Assembly (NCBI GenBank): GCA_021161165.1
Contig: JAGHBF010000029.1
Span: forward strand, 1 to 15,688
From: Candidatus Aminicenantota bacterium
GTDB lineage: Bacteria > Acidobacteriota > Aminicenantia > S016-38
Length of the DNA stretch: 15,688 nucleotides
Direction: 5' to 3'
A program made the translations under genes and the position numbers. Positions 1 through 8,400 of this stretch are shown here, piece by piece. Below the pieces are notes generated by a model. It saw only the letters and a program-made list of their open reading frames with translations, did not search any database and was not told where the DNA came from. Numbering within the stretch: the stretch's first letter is position 1; the number at the start of each line of letters is the position of its first letter.

Positions 1-639
1 AAAAGAGGATACAATAGCTTCCCAGAAATCACTCTGTGGTCAGAATTTCCGCTGGGACTTGTTATAAGGGGAAAAACAATAAAGTTTAAGGAGAAAATTC
101 TGGTTTATCCGAGATTATATAATGTAAAACCTTATTTCCCGGAGGAGTTAATTGGAGAAGGAGAAGACAAACCGAGCCAGCTTGGAAACGAAGAGGTACA
201 TTATGTAAAAGAAGTTGAAGAGGCAGAACCCAGAAAAATTTACTGGAAAGGATTTGCTAGAACCGGGAAATTGCTCGAAAAGGTTCTTGGAGGAAGTTTT
301 GGAGAAAGAATAGTGATGGCCTTAGATCCATATGGGTCCGGACACATTTTTGAGGAAAAAATCTCTCTTATCGCTTCCCTCGGCTATTTCCTCTGGAAAA
401 ATCATATTTTCCACTTCATATTTGCAGGAGAATTTCAGGGAGAAGTTAACGAAAAAAATTTTGATAAATTCATGGCCACCCTGGCACTTTTAAAACCGGG
501 CACAAGGGAAGAAAGTGCTCGTCTTTCATCTCTGATAAAGACACATTTCCCCAATTCAAATATTTTCATAGCCTCCTGTTTCGAAGATAGCCCATTGAAA
601 TCTTTAAAGGGTGCAAGAGAACTGGTTTTTGTAAAATGA
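1..639 (+). CDS. DUF58 family protein (5' end missing)
   Basis: This reading frame is open from the first base of the window to the TGA at 637-639, giving 212 visible codons; its start lies upstream. DUF58 hallmarks are visible: a segment ending in FPLGLV followed by a strand with VYPR (codons about 14-39), then the conserved KIYWKGFARTGKL block (codons about 79-90), which matches the family's 'IhWk.sArtg.L' signature. The rest resembles the end of a von Willebrand A-like fold. DUF58 proteins usually sit between a MoxR AAA ATPase and a transglutaminase-like membrane protein, and the next gene here is exactly that, so a MoxR gene may lie upstream (inference). The biochemical role of the family is not settled. 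The stop codon overlaps the next start as ATGA, which suggests translational coupling. A shorter call starting at TTG 271 would cut off the conserved block and is unlikely. Confidence 0.85.
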   Translation, partial: KRGYNSFPEITLWSEFPLGLVIRGKTIKFKEKILVYPRLYNVKPYFPEELIGEGEDKPSQLGNEEVHYVKEVEEAEPRKIYWKGFARTGKLLEKVLGGSFGERIVMALDPYGSGHIFEEKISLIASLGYFLWKNHIFHFIFAGEFQGEVNEKNFDKFMATLALLKPGTREESARLSSLIKTHFPNSNIFIASCFEDSPLKSLKGARELVFVK

Positions 640-2471
640 GAAATACCCTTTATATTTCTCTCATTTCAGTTTTCTCGTTTTTAATTTTTTCAAAAAATCC
701 CTGGGCAATTATACCTGCATTGGGTTTGCTTATTTTTCTTTATTTGCCCTCTGAAAAATTTAAATTTCTCGCATGGATTTCAGCAATAGCTTCCATATTT
801 CTTTTCATGGCCTATCTGCCACAATCCCTATCCGAAGCCGCTGGGCTAATGCTCTCCTATCTCATCCTCGCAGAGTTTATTCTCAAAGGGTCCAAATACT
901 GGAGGGATTGGTGCCATATTGGAGCTATACTCATTATGGCGGACTCCGCCATTTATGGACTTGACCTTCTGTATTTTATAATATCCCTTGTTTTTCTAAC
1001 ATTAAGCTTAATCCGCGTGTATTATGACCTTTATCCCTGCTCTCAAGGAAAAATTATTAAATTTCTTCCTGTACATCTGGCAGTAGTATTTATTCTCACA
1101 CCTGTTATTTTCATCTCTATTCCCAGAAGAGGGTCTTATTTCATAACAGGAGGATTCGGTAGGGGAAGCGGACTATCAGACATTGTTGATCTCAACTTCT
1201 CAGGTAAAATAAAAGACTCCACCGCACTTGCTATGCAAATTGAGGGTGAAAATATACCTGTATACTGGAAAGCAAAAGTTTATTACCTTTATAAAAAAGG
1301 CAGGTGGTATAGTGGGGAAAAGGGGGAAGTAAAAACCGGAAGGGAAATCGTCCCATTACCGAAACTGGATAAAACCCTCAATGTAAGATATCTCCTGAAG
1401 TATCCCAGACTAATTCCATTCCCTGAAAATACTTCAGTAATATTAATTTATGAAGGGGCCTACTGGAGCCACAGAGACTTTCTTGAATTCGGAGGAGCCG
1501 TAAGGACATACAGAATAGCTCGGGGGAAAGGACCTTCAGAGATAACCGTTCTTCGTCCATTAAATGACCATGAAGCAAGGTTTTTAGGAAAAGAGAACGT
1601 CTGGAAATACAGGCCTGTTTCAATCGATCTTTCTAAAGAGGAGTGGTCCAGGATAAAAAGAGTAGCCCGAGAACTCAAAGGTTCAAATCTTGAAGATACT
1701 CTCTCAAATATTGAACAATTCCTTACTGATAATTACGAATATACCACCAGCCTGGAGCTCCTTAAAAAAGAACCTGTTTATAATTTTCTTTTCTTCTCCA
1801 AAAAAGGCCACTGCGAACTTTTCGCTACCGCTTCATCGGTTATTCTCAAAGCACTTGGATGGGACGCAAGATTCGTTACTGGATTCAGAATAAGAGAAAT
1901 CGGAGATGATTGGGCAATAGCCAGAATGAGGGATGCACACGCATGGATAGAAGTCTGGAATGGAAAAAAGTGGATAAAATTTGACCCATCCCCGGGTAAA
2001 GAAACGGAGAAACTCAATTCCAATCCTATTATTGCCACATGGGATAGGATAAATTCTCTTTGGGGAAGATATGTTGTGGGATTTTCTGCAACTTATCAAT
2101 TTTATGTATATAGCTGGCTAAAAAAGAATCATAGAAAAATCATTGTACTGGGACTTATCGCAGTTCTGATTTATCTGATTTTAAATTTTTTGCCAGCGAA
2201 AAAGAAAGGGCTTATTCCCAAAGCTATGCGAACGCCCTCCCCCTGGTATTACAGGAAACTGATTTCTATCGCAGGCAGAATGGGTATAAGGAAACTTCCT
2301 TATTTAACACCACTTGAGTTCGGAAGACTACTGGGAGAAGATGGGGAAGAAGTCGTTTACTTCTATTACCGGGAGAGATTTGGTAAAATCGAACTTTCCA
2401 GAGAAGATCACAAAAGATTAAAGGAGGTTCTGAAGAGAATTGAGAATAGAGCTGGGAAAGTTCAAGGATAA
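636..2471 (+). CDS. TgpA-like membrane transglutaminase
   Basis: This 611-residue inner-membrane protein of the DUF3488/transglutaminase type (TgpA-like) probably acts on envelope proteins or peptides, with its catalytic domain outside the membrane. Residues about 5-162 hold several hydrophobic helices, followed by the IPRRG and GFGRGSGLSD region typical of the linker. The transglutaminase-like core has the papain-type triad: Cys393 in GHCELFATA, His435 in RDAHAWIEVW and Asp450 in KFDPSPG. A further membrane helix lies at about 502-519, and a cytoplasmic C-terminal tail resembles DUF4129 (TPLEFGRLL at 558-566). The length fits the family. The ATG overlaps the DUF58 stop by 4 nt and has no clear ribosome site of its own, consistent with coupling. 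The catalytic residues look intact. The natural substrate is unknown. Confidence 0.88.
   Translation: MRNTLYISLISVFSFLIFSKNPWAIIPALGLLIFLYLPSEKFKFLAWISAIASIFLFMAYLPQSLSEAAGLMLSYLILAEFILKGSKYWRDWCHIGAILIMADSAIYGLDLLYFIISLVFLTLSLIRVYYDLYPCSQGKIIKFLPVHLAVVFILTPVIFISIPRRGSYFITGGFGRGSGLSDIVDLNFSGKIKDSTALAMQIEGENIPVYWKAKVYYLYKKGRWYSGEKGEVKTGREIVPLPKLDKTLNVRYLLKYPRLIPFPENTSVILIYEGAYWSHRDFLEFGGAVRTYRIARGKGPSEITVLRPLNDHEARFLGKENVWKYRPVSIDLSKEEWSRIKRVARELKGSNLEDTLSNIEQFLTDNYEYTTSLELLKKEPVYNFLFFSKKGHCELFATASSVILKALGWDARFVTGFRIREIGDDWAIARMRDAHAWIEVWNGKKWIKFDPSPGKETEKLNSNPIIATWDRINSLWGRYVVGFSATYQFYVYSWLKKNHRKIIVLGLIAVLIYLILNFLPAKKKGLIPKAMRTPSPWYYRKLISIAGRMGIRKLPYLTPLEFGRLLGEDGEEVVYFYYRERFGKIELSREDHKRLKEVLKRIENRAGKVQG
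2420..2442 (+). promoter_or_regulatory. Shine-Dalgarno deciding a TTG start
   Basis: An AAGGAGGT stretch at 2421-2428 sits about 12 nt before the TTG at 2440. It lies inside the 3' end of the transglutaminase gene and is the only strong ribosome site that can serve the B3/B4 gene, which supports the TTG start and translation independent of the upstream stop. Confidence 0.65.
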
Positions 2472-3045
2472 AATTCAGATACCCTATGGTATCTTCAAAT
2501 GCGATTGCAGCGATAAAGAAGTCCCGGAAGACGAACTGAGGGAAGCAATAGTCAATTTTAAAAGAGAATGGGGAAGAAAGCTTTACAAAATTTTTGGAGA
2601 AGACCCTACAAAATTCAGACCCTCTTCTGAGTCACTATGGAGAAGAATACAAAAGGGAAATTCCTTTCCAAGAGTTCATCCAGCAGTGGATGCCATTAAC
2701 ATGCTTTCGTTGATTAATTCAATACCTTACGGTCTCTATGACTTTTCGAAAATTAAAGGTGAAAAAATTATAGTGCGGACAGGTAAAAAAGGAGAAGGTT
2801 ACGAAGGAATAAGAAGAGGCTGGATAAACCTTGAAGGACGCCTGCTCCTTGAAGATGAGGAAGGACCATTTGGAAATCCCACAGGAGACTCTTTGAGAAC
2901 TGCGGTATCAAAAGGCACTGAAGTTTTTCTATACATCATTTTTGCTCCTAAAGATTATCCCTCTATAGAAGCAAATCGAATTACCATGGAAAAATTGAAG
3001 AAATGGTTGAATGCTGAGATAATAGAATATGGAGTGAGAAGATGA
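2440..3045 (+). CDS. Stand-alone B3/B4 tRNA-binding domain protein
   Basis: This 201-residue protein resembles the B3/B4 domain of the phenylalanyl-tRNA synthetase beta chain, which in PheRS hydrolyses Tyr mischarged on tRNA-Phe. Conserved blocks are visible in order: FRPSSESLWRRI (59-70), FPRVHPAVDAINMLSL (76-91), PYGLYDFSKIKG (96-107), a GEGYEGI segment (118-124), NLEGRLLLEDEEGPFGNPTGDS (130-151) and a following RTAVSKGT stretch. There is no synthetase or anticodon domain, so it is a free-standing module. A trans-editing role on aminoacyl-tRNA is plausible but inferred. The start is a TTG at 2440, 32 nt inside the upstream gene, chosen because of the AGGAGG at 2422-2427; no ATG occurs in frame until deep inside the domain. 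It ends in an ATGA overlap with the radical SAM gene. Confidence 0.82.
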   Translation: MRIELGKFKDKIQIPYGIFKCDCSDKEVPEDELREAIVNFKREWGRKLYKIFGEDPTKFRPSSESLWRRIQKGNSFPRVHPAVDAINMLSLINSIPYGLYDFSKIKGEKIIVRTGKKGEGYEGIRRGWINLEGRLLLEDEEGPFGNPTGDSLRTAVSKGTEVFLYIIFAPKDYPSIEANRITMEKLKKWLNAEIIEYGVRR

Positions 3046-4079
3046 AAATTGCAAAATACTGGATTCCCTACAAGGACAAAAAATTAAAATGCACTCTTTG
3101 CAGGCACAACTGTCTGGTGTATCCAGGACAGGCAGGTATATGTCAAGTAAGAGTTAATTTAGATGGCACCCTCTATAGCCTTGTATATGCAAAACCAGTT
3201 TCGATCCACGTTGATCCTATAGAGAAAAAACCTTTATTTCACTTCCTTCCTGGAGCAAATGCTCTGTCGCTGGCTACTGTGGGCTGCAATTTTAAATGCG
3301 CCAACTGTCAGAATTACGAAATTAGCCAATACAAATATGAAGGAGTAAATGTAGTCCCTGGTGAGTTTGTCTCTCCGGAAAAAGTGGTAGAGCTTGCAAT
3401 TAAAACAGGTTCTGAAGTTATAGCCTACACGTATACAGAACCAACTATCTTCTGGGAGTATGTTATAGATATAGCCAGACTGGCAAAGGAAAAGGGAATT
3501 AAAAATATACTCGTTACTAACGGTTATATAAGTGAAGAAGCGTTGAAAGATGGAAAAGGGATAATTGACGCAGCAAATATAGACTTTAAATCAATGCGAA
3601 AAGATTTTTATTCAAAGGTTGTAAAAGCCAGATTGGACAAATTTCTTGATTCCCTGATATTTTATAAAAAAATCGTACCATGGATTGAAGTAACTACCCT
3701 CATTATTCCCGGACTAAATGATTCTGAGGAGGAGCTTAGAGATATTGCGAGATTTATCGTGAGGGAACTTGGAGCACATACACCATGGCATATTAGCAGA
3801 TTCTTTCCCCAATACAAATTAACATATCTACCACCTACCTCCAAAAAAACTATAACCACAGCAGTTGAAATAGGATACGAAGAGGGTTTGAGATTCGTGT
3901 ACGCAGGGAACATTCCAGGTTCACCATACGAAACCACCTTCTGTCCTGTATGCCATACACCTCTTATCAAAAGGCTTGGCTATGAAATTGTGGAAAATAA
4001 CATTGACAAGGGAAGATGTCCGGCATGTGGAGAAAAAATAGATGGTGTATGGGAAATCAGTGAAAAATTAGAGTTTTAG
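3042..4079 (+). CDS. amrS: AmmeMemoRadiSam system radical SAM enzyme
   Basis: This 345-residue radical SAM protein is of the AmrS / pyruvate formate-lyase activase-like type. The [4Fe-4S]/SAM motif is CNFKCANC, with Cys82, Cys86 and Cys89, inside ATVGCNFKCANCQNYEIS. The family's N-terminal cysteine pattern is present (C17-x2-C20-x3-C24, then C34 in GICQV). The IAYTYTEPTIFWEY block (127-140) and the HISRFFPQYK block (250-259) are typical. The C-terminus carries CPVC (301-304) and CPAC (326-329), a likely zinc- or iron-binding knuckle. In many genomes this enzyme accompanies AMMECR1 and MEMO proteins; neither is visible here. The substrate is not established. The ATG overlaps the B3/B4 stop (ATGA) and has a GGAG about 7 nt upstream. 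The 3' end overlaps the convergent hydrolase gene by 23 nt. Confidence 0.88.
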   Translation: MKIAKYWIPYKDKKLKCTLCRHNCLVYPGQAGICQVRVNLDGTLYSLVYAKPVSIHVDPIEKKPLFHFLPGANALSLATVGCNFKCANCQNYEISQYKYEGVNVVPGEFVSPEKVVELAIKTGSEVIAYTYTEPTIFWEYVIDIARLAKEKGIKNILVTNGYISEEALKDGKGIIDAANIDFKSMRKDFYSKVVKARLDKFLDSLIFYKKIVPWIEVTTLIIPGLNDSEEELRDIARFIVRELGAHTPWHISRFFPQYKLTYLPPTSKKTITTAVEIGYEEGLRFVYAGNIPGSPYETTFCPVCHTPLIKRLGYEIVENNIDKGRCPACGEKIDGVWEISEKLEF

Positions 4080-5457
4080 GTTGGCTTTCGTTTCCTTCTT
4101 TATCGTAACTCTTTATTTCATATGTCCCTTGTAGTTCATCATAACTTATCCGTAAGGAATACCTCAGTCCCAGATCTACACACACTTCATTTTTACATAT
4201 ATAAAATCCCACAAGGTCGGATTCTCCGCCCCCCTTCCAGGAAAGAGTGAGAAAGCCCGGTAAAACTGAAGTTTTAATGTCGTAAGGAGGATAGGGTGGA
4301 ATAGTCTTTATTGCCTTTTCCCATTCCTCTGCCATCATTTGATACCCTTCTGTAGTAGGATGATTTCCATCGGAAATAAGATTTTCCCAGCCTCCTGGAT
4401 AGTCCATAAATAATTTAAACATATCTGCAAGAGGAAGAGAATATTCCTTTGCAAGCTTTCTTTGCAATTTTACTGTATCAAGGAGTTTTTGATGAAAATA
4501 TTCGTGATACCAGAACCAGTCCGTCCTTGGTATTATAGTGGCTATCACAGGCAAAGTTCCATATCCCATTGACTTATTAATAATACTTCTGAGATTTTCC
4601 TCGGTAGCTGAAAGAGGATATTCGGCATGAACAACGTCATTAGTTCCTTCCATTAAAAGCAAATATCTGGCATTTGCAAGGCTAAGCTCAGAAGAAATCC
4701 TCTGGACTCCTTCAAAGGTAGTCTCTGAAGGAACTCCCCTGTTAAGAACGTGAGACTCTCCAAGGTCTTTATTTAGAAGTATCTCCAGTCTTGAAGGATA
4801 CCCAATAGGTGGGTCGTGGTCACATGTGCCGTATCCACAGCCATAAGTAATGCTATCACCAAAGGCAATGTAAGTATTGGGTTCAAGCTCGTAGTTATAC
4901 CAGAACGGCCCGGAAGGAGGAAACCTGAGTTCTTTTTCTATTAATGTCTTCTGTTCAAAAGGGAATTTTATTTTCCTCCGCAAAATAACTCCCCTCCAGA
5001 GCTCGTTAAACAACAGGAACAGATCACCGTCTTTATGGTTAAAACGAGGATTTAAAAGCACTCCGTTAAAAATTGGAGAGATTTCTTGAAAATTGTTACC
5101 CTGAATCACTAGAAGTTTCCTGCCTTTACCCACGACTATTATTTCCTTCCCTTGAAAACAAATACCTCTTGGTGAATAAAGTTCCTGATGTGAAGAAAGA
5201 ACAGGTGAAGAATTTTTGTAAAGCACATAGTTTTTATCAGTATATATAAGGGTAAGGATATTAACCTTATCAGCACAAATATACGGGTATATATAATAGG
5301 AGTTTCTTCCTCCCTCTTTTATAAGAACGCCATTTTCCAGAAGTTCTGCGCCTCTGGCAGAAATTTTAAGCTTAAAAACTCTGCCATCCAAATTAAACTC
5401 TTTTACCGAAGAGAAAAGCAGGCCCAAAGTAAGGATAAAGAAAAGAAAACGTTTCAT
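4057..5457 (-). CDS. Secreted SGNH/GDSL-family hydrolase
   Basis: This 466-residue exported esterase-like protein has a hydrophobic signal sequence at residues 1-17. Residues about 20-190 form a strand-rich, Cys-poor region I cannot assign, possibly a beta-sandwich or propeller-like module. The SGNH core follows: block I IAFGDSITYG with nucleophile Ser202, block II RGVPSETT with Gly241, block III GTND with Asn273, and block V SDGNHPT with Asp363 and His366, so all four signature residues are present. A C-terminal segment (about 399-466) resembles a fibronectin type III domain. Two cysteines just after the nucleophile (207 and 212) and a CKNEVC pair (421 and 426) could form disulfides, fitting export. 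Likely substrates are acyl or acetyl esters on polysaccharides or lipids (inference from the family). Its start lies 26 bp from that of dnaE, reading divergently, with only a weak AAGAAG before the ATG. Confidence 0.85.
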   Translation of the reverse strand: MKRFLFFILTLGLLFSSVKEFNLDGRVFKLKISARGAELLENGVLIKEGGRNSYYIYPYICADKVNILTLIYTDKNYVLYKNSSPVLSSHQELYSPRGICFQGKEIIVVGKGRKLLVIQGNNFQEISPIFNGVLLNPRFNHKDGDLFLLFNELWRGVILRRKIKFPFEQKTLIEKELRFPPSGPFWYNYELEPNTYIAFGDSITYGCGYGTCDHDPPIGYPSRLEILLNKDLGESHVLNRGVPSETTFEGVQRISSELSLANARYLLLMEGTNDVVHAEYPLSATEENLRSIINKSMGYGTLPVIATIIPRTDWFWYHEYFHQKLLDTVKLQRKLAKEYSLPLADMFKLFMDYPGGWENLISDGNHPTTEGYQMMAEEWEKAIKTIPPYPPYDIKTSVLPGFLTLSWKGGGESDLVGFYICKNEVCVDLGLRYSLRISYDELQGTYEIKSYDKEGNESQPKTLIFH

Positions 5458-5483
5458 CTTCTTATGTTATCATTAATTTAAAG
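5458..5483. promoter_or_regulatory. Compact divergent start region (hydrolase/dnaE)
   Basis: Only 26 bp separate the outward-facing ATG codons of the SGNH hydrolase and dnaE. The stretch is very AT-rich. It holds a TATGTT (5462-5467) that could act as a -10 for dnaE, but there is no convincing -35 and no Shine-Dalgarno before the dnaE ATG. Any full promoter for either gene must extend into the other gene's coding sequence. Confidence 0.35.
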
Positions 5484-8400
5484 ATGAGAAAATTTGTTCA
5501 TCTCCACCTGCATACTGAATATAGCATTCTTGACGGAGCTATAAGACTAAAGGAACTTCTGGAAAAAACTCTGGAATATAAAATGCCTGCTGTAGCTGTT
5601 ACTGACCACGGAAATCTTTTCGGAGTCGCAAGATTTTCCATGATGGCTGAAGATTATGGAATAAAACCCATAATAGGTGTTGAGGCTTATATCGCACCTG
5701 ATTCCATGCAAAGAAAAGAAATAATTAATGGACTTCCCATAGCTCATCACATTACTCTGCTTGCAGAGAACGAAGAGGGATATCACAATCTGGTCAAATT
5801 AGTATCTTCCTCCTATCTCCACGGTTTCTATTATAAACCAAGAATTGACAAGGACATTTTGAAAAAATACAGCTCGGGCCTAATCGCACTCTCAGGTTGC
5901 TTACATGGCGAGATACCTTTCTGGATTCAAAGGGAAGAGCCTGAAAGGGCAGAAAGAGCCATTGAGGAATATATCGAAATTTTTGGAAAGGAAAATTTTT
6001 TTCTGGAACTTATGGACCATGGTCTTGAGGAGCAAAAACTTGTCAACTCTTTCCTGATAAAGGCTGCACAGAAATTCGGCATAAAACTTGTTGCCACCAA
6101 CGACGCTCATTACTTAAAGAAGGAAGACAGCGAATTGCATGACATACTCCTCTGTATTCAGACCAAAAAGAAATTAAAAGACGAAGACCGCATGAGATTT
6201 CGAACGCAGGAATTCTATTTTAAATCACCACAGGAAATGGAGATGTTATTCGGGGAAATACCCCAAGCTCTGGACTCGACACTGGAAATAGCTGAAAGGA
6301 TAAATTTTAAAATCAAAAAATCAAAGGAATACCTTCTCCCTGAATTCCCTGTTCCCGAAGGTTATACGATGGATGCTTACTTTGAAAAACTAACAAGGGA
6401 AGGATTCGAAAAGAGATGGTACGAGCTGAAAAAATCGGGTATTCCTAGGGAAGAATATGAAGAAAGGCTAAACAGGGAAATAGATGTAATAAAAAAGCTG
6501 GGATTTTCAGGTTATTTTCTAATAGTGTGGGATATAGTAAACAGCGCCAGAGAAAAGGGAATACCGGTAGGCCCTGGAAGAGGCTCTGCAGCAGGTTCTC
6601 TTGTTTCATATTCTCTTGGTATAACCCAAATAGATCCTTTAAAATATCACCTTCTCTTTGAGAGATTCCTGAATAAAGAAAGAATTTCCATGCCTGATAT
6701 AGACATAGATTTTTGCGGTAGAAGAAGAGGGGAAGTTATCGATCACATAAAAAAGCGGTATGGAGAAGGAAATGTCACCCAGATAATTACCTTCGGCACA
6801 ATGGCAGCCCGCGCAGCCATAAGAGATGTAGGAAGGGTAATGGATGTAGACGACAAGATAGTTGACAGGATAGCAAAGATGATCCCGATGGGACAGAAAA
6901 TAGAAGTAGCTCTCGCCAATGATCCGAATCTTCAGAAGCTCTATAACGAAGGTGGGGAGGAAATTAAAAAACTTATTGATAACGCAATTAAAATAGAGGG
7001 AAGAATAAGACAGGCTTCTATCCATGCTGCAGGAGTTGTTATCTCTCCAAAACCTCTCATTGAAGTGTTACCTCTTTATAAATCTCAGAAAAACGAAATA
7101 ACTACTCAGTTTGAAATGAATGACCTGGAAGCCTTGGGTTTCTTAAAAATGGATATACTGGGGCTTCGAAATCTCACCATGATAGATGACACACTTAAAA
7201 TGCTCAGGGAAAAAGAAGGAATAGAAATAGATTTAAACAAAATACCTCTGAATGATGAAAAAACATTTAAAATTTTCCAGTCTGGCAAAACAGATGGAAT
7301 ATTCCAGTTTGAAAGCAGGGGAATGAAAACCACGTTAATAAAGGCTAAACCAACAAAGTTCGAACATTTAATCGCCTTAGTTGCACTTTACAGGCCTGGA
7401 CCTATGCAGTACATAGACAATTTTATAAGGAGAATGCACGGCAGGGAAAAGGTCACTTATCCCTTCCCGGAACTTGAACCCATCCTTAAGGAAACCTACG
7501 GCCTCATGGTTTATCAGGAACAGGTTATGATGATATCCTCTGTGCTTTCAGGATTTTCCCTTTCAGAAGCTGATATTCTCCGCAAAGCCATTGGAAAAAA
7601 GAAGGGAGAAATAATGGCAAAGATGAGGGAAAAATTCATTGAAGGGGCAGTGGCAAAAGGAAAGGACCGTGAAAAGGTGAGAAGATTCTTCGATGAAGAT
7701 ATAACAAAGTTCGCTCAATATGCCTTTAACAAGTCCCACTCTACAGCTTATGCTCTCATTGCCTACTGGACTGGCTATCTCAAAGCACATTATCCCACAT
7801 ATTTCTTTTCAGCCCTTCTTACAAACGCAGCAGAACTGGGAAGAACCTCTGATGTTATAAAATACATAAACGACGCCAAAAGCTTTGGTATTGAAGTGCT
7901 TCCACCGGATATAAATGAAAGTCAAAGAGAATTTTTCCCTGTTGGAAAGGACAAAATCCGCTTCGGACTTGAAGCAATAAAGAATGTAGGAGATAATGCC
8001 ATAATCGAAATTCTGAAAGCAAGGGAAAAAGCAGGAAAATTCACCTCAATATTTGAGTTCGCAAGGAAAGTTAATACAAGGGTGGTAACTAAAAGGGTTA
8101 TGGAATACCTCATCAAAGCAGGGGCAATGGATTCGCTTAAAATGAAAAGGTCTCAGCTAATGGAGCTTATAGACCATGCGATAGAAGCAGGGAAAAGAGA
8201 AGTTGGACTTCTTTTTTCCCAGACAGAGGAGGAAATTCCCCGGGACGTTAAAACCCTTCCAGAATGGGATACTCTTATGAAGTTGAAGCACGAAAAGGAA
8301 GCTCTTGGTTTCTATATTTCAGGTCATCCACTAAAACCCATGATTGAAAAGCTCAACAAAATCGAACACGTTGAAATTTCCTACATTTTCGAGGAAGAAG

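Noticed and set aside
6639..7025. A 128-codon minus-strand frame inside dnaE
   Set aside because: It lies across the polymerase catalytic motifs and shows no protein-like pattern of its own.
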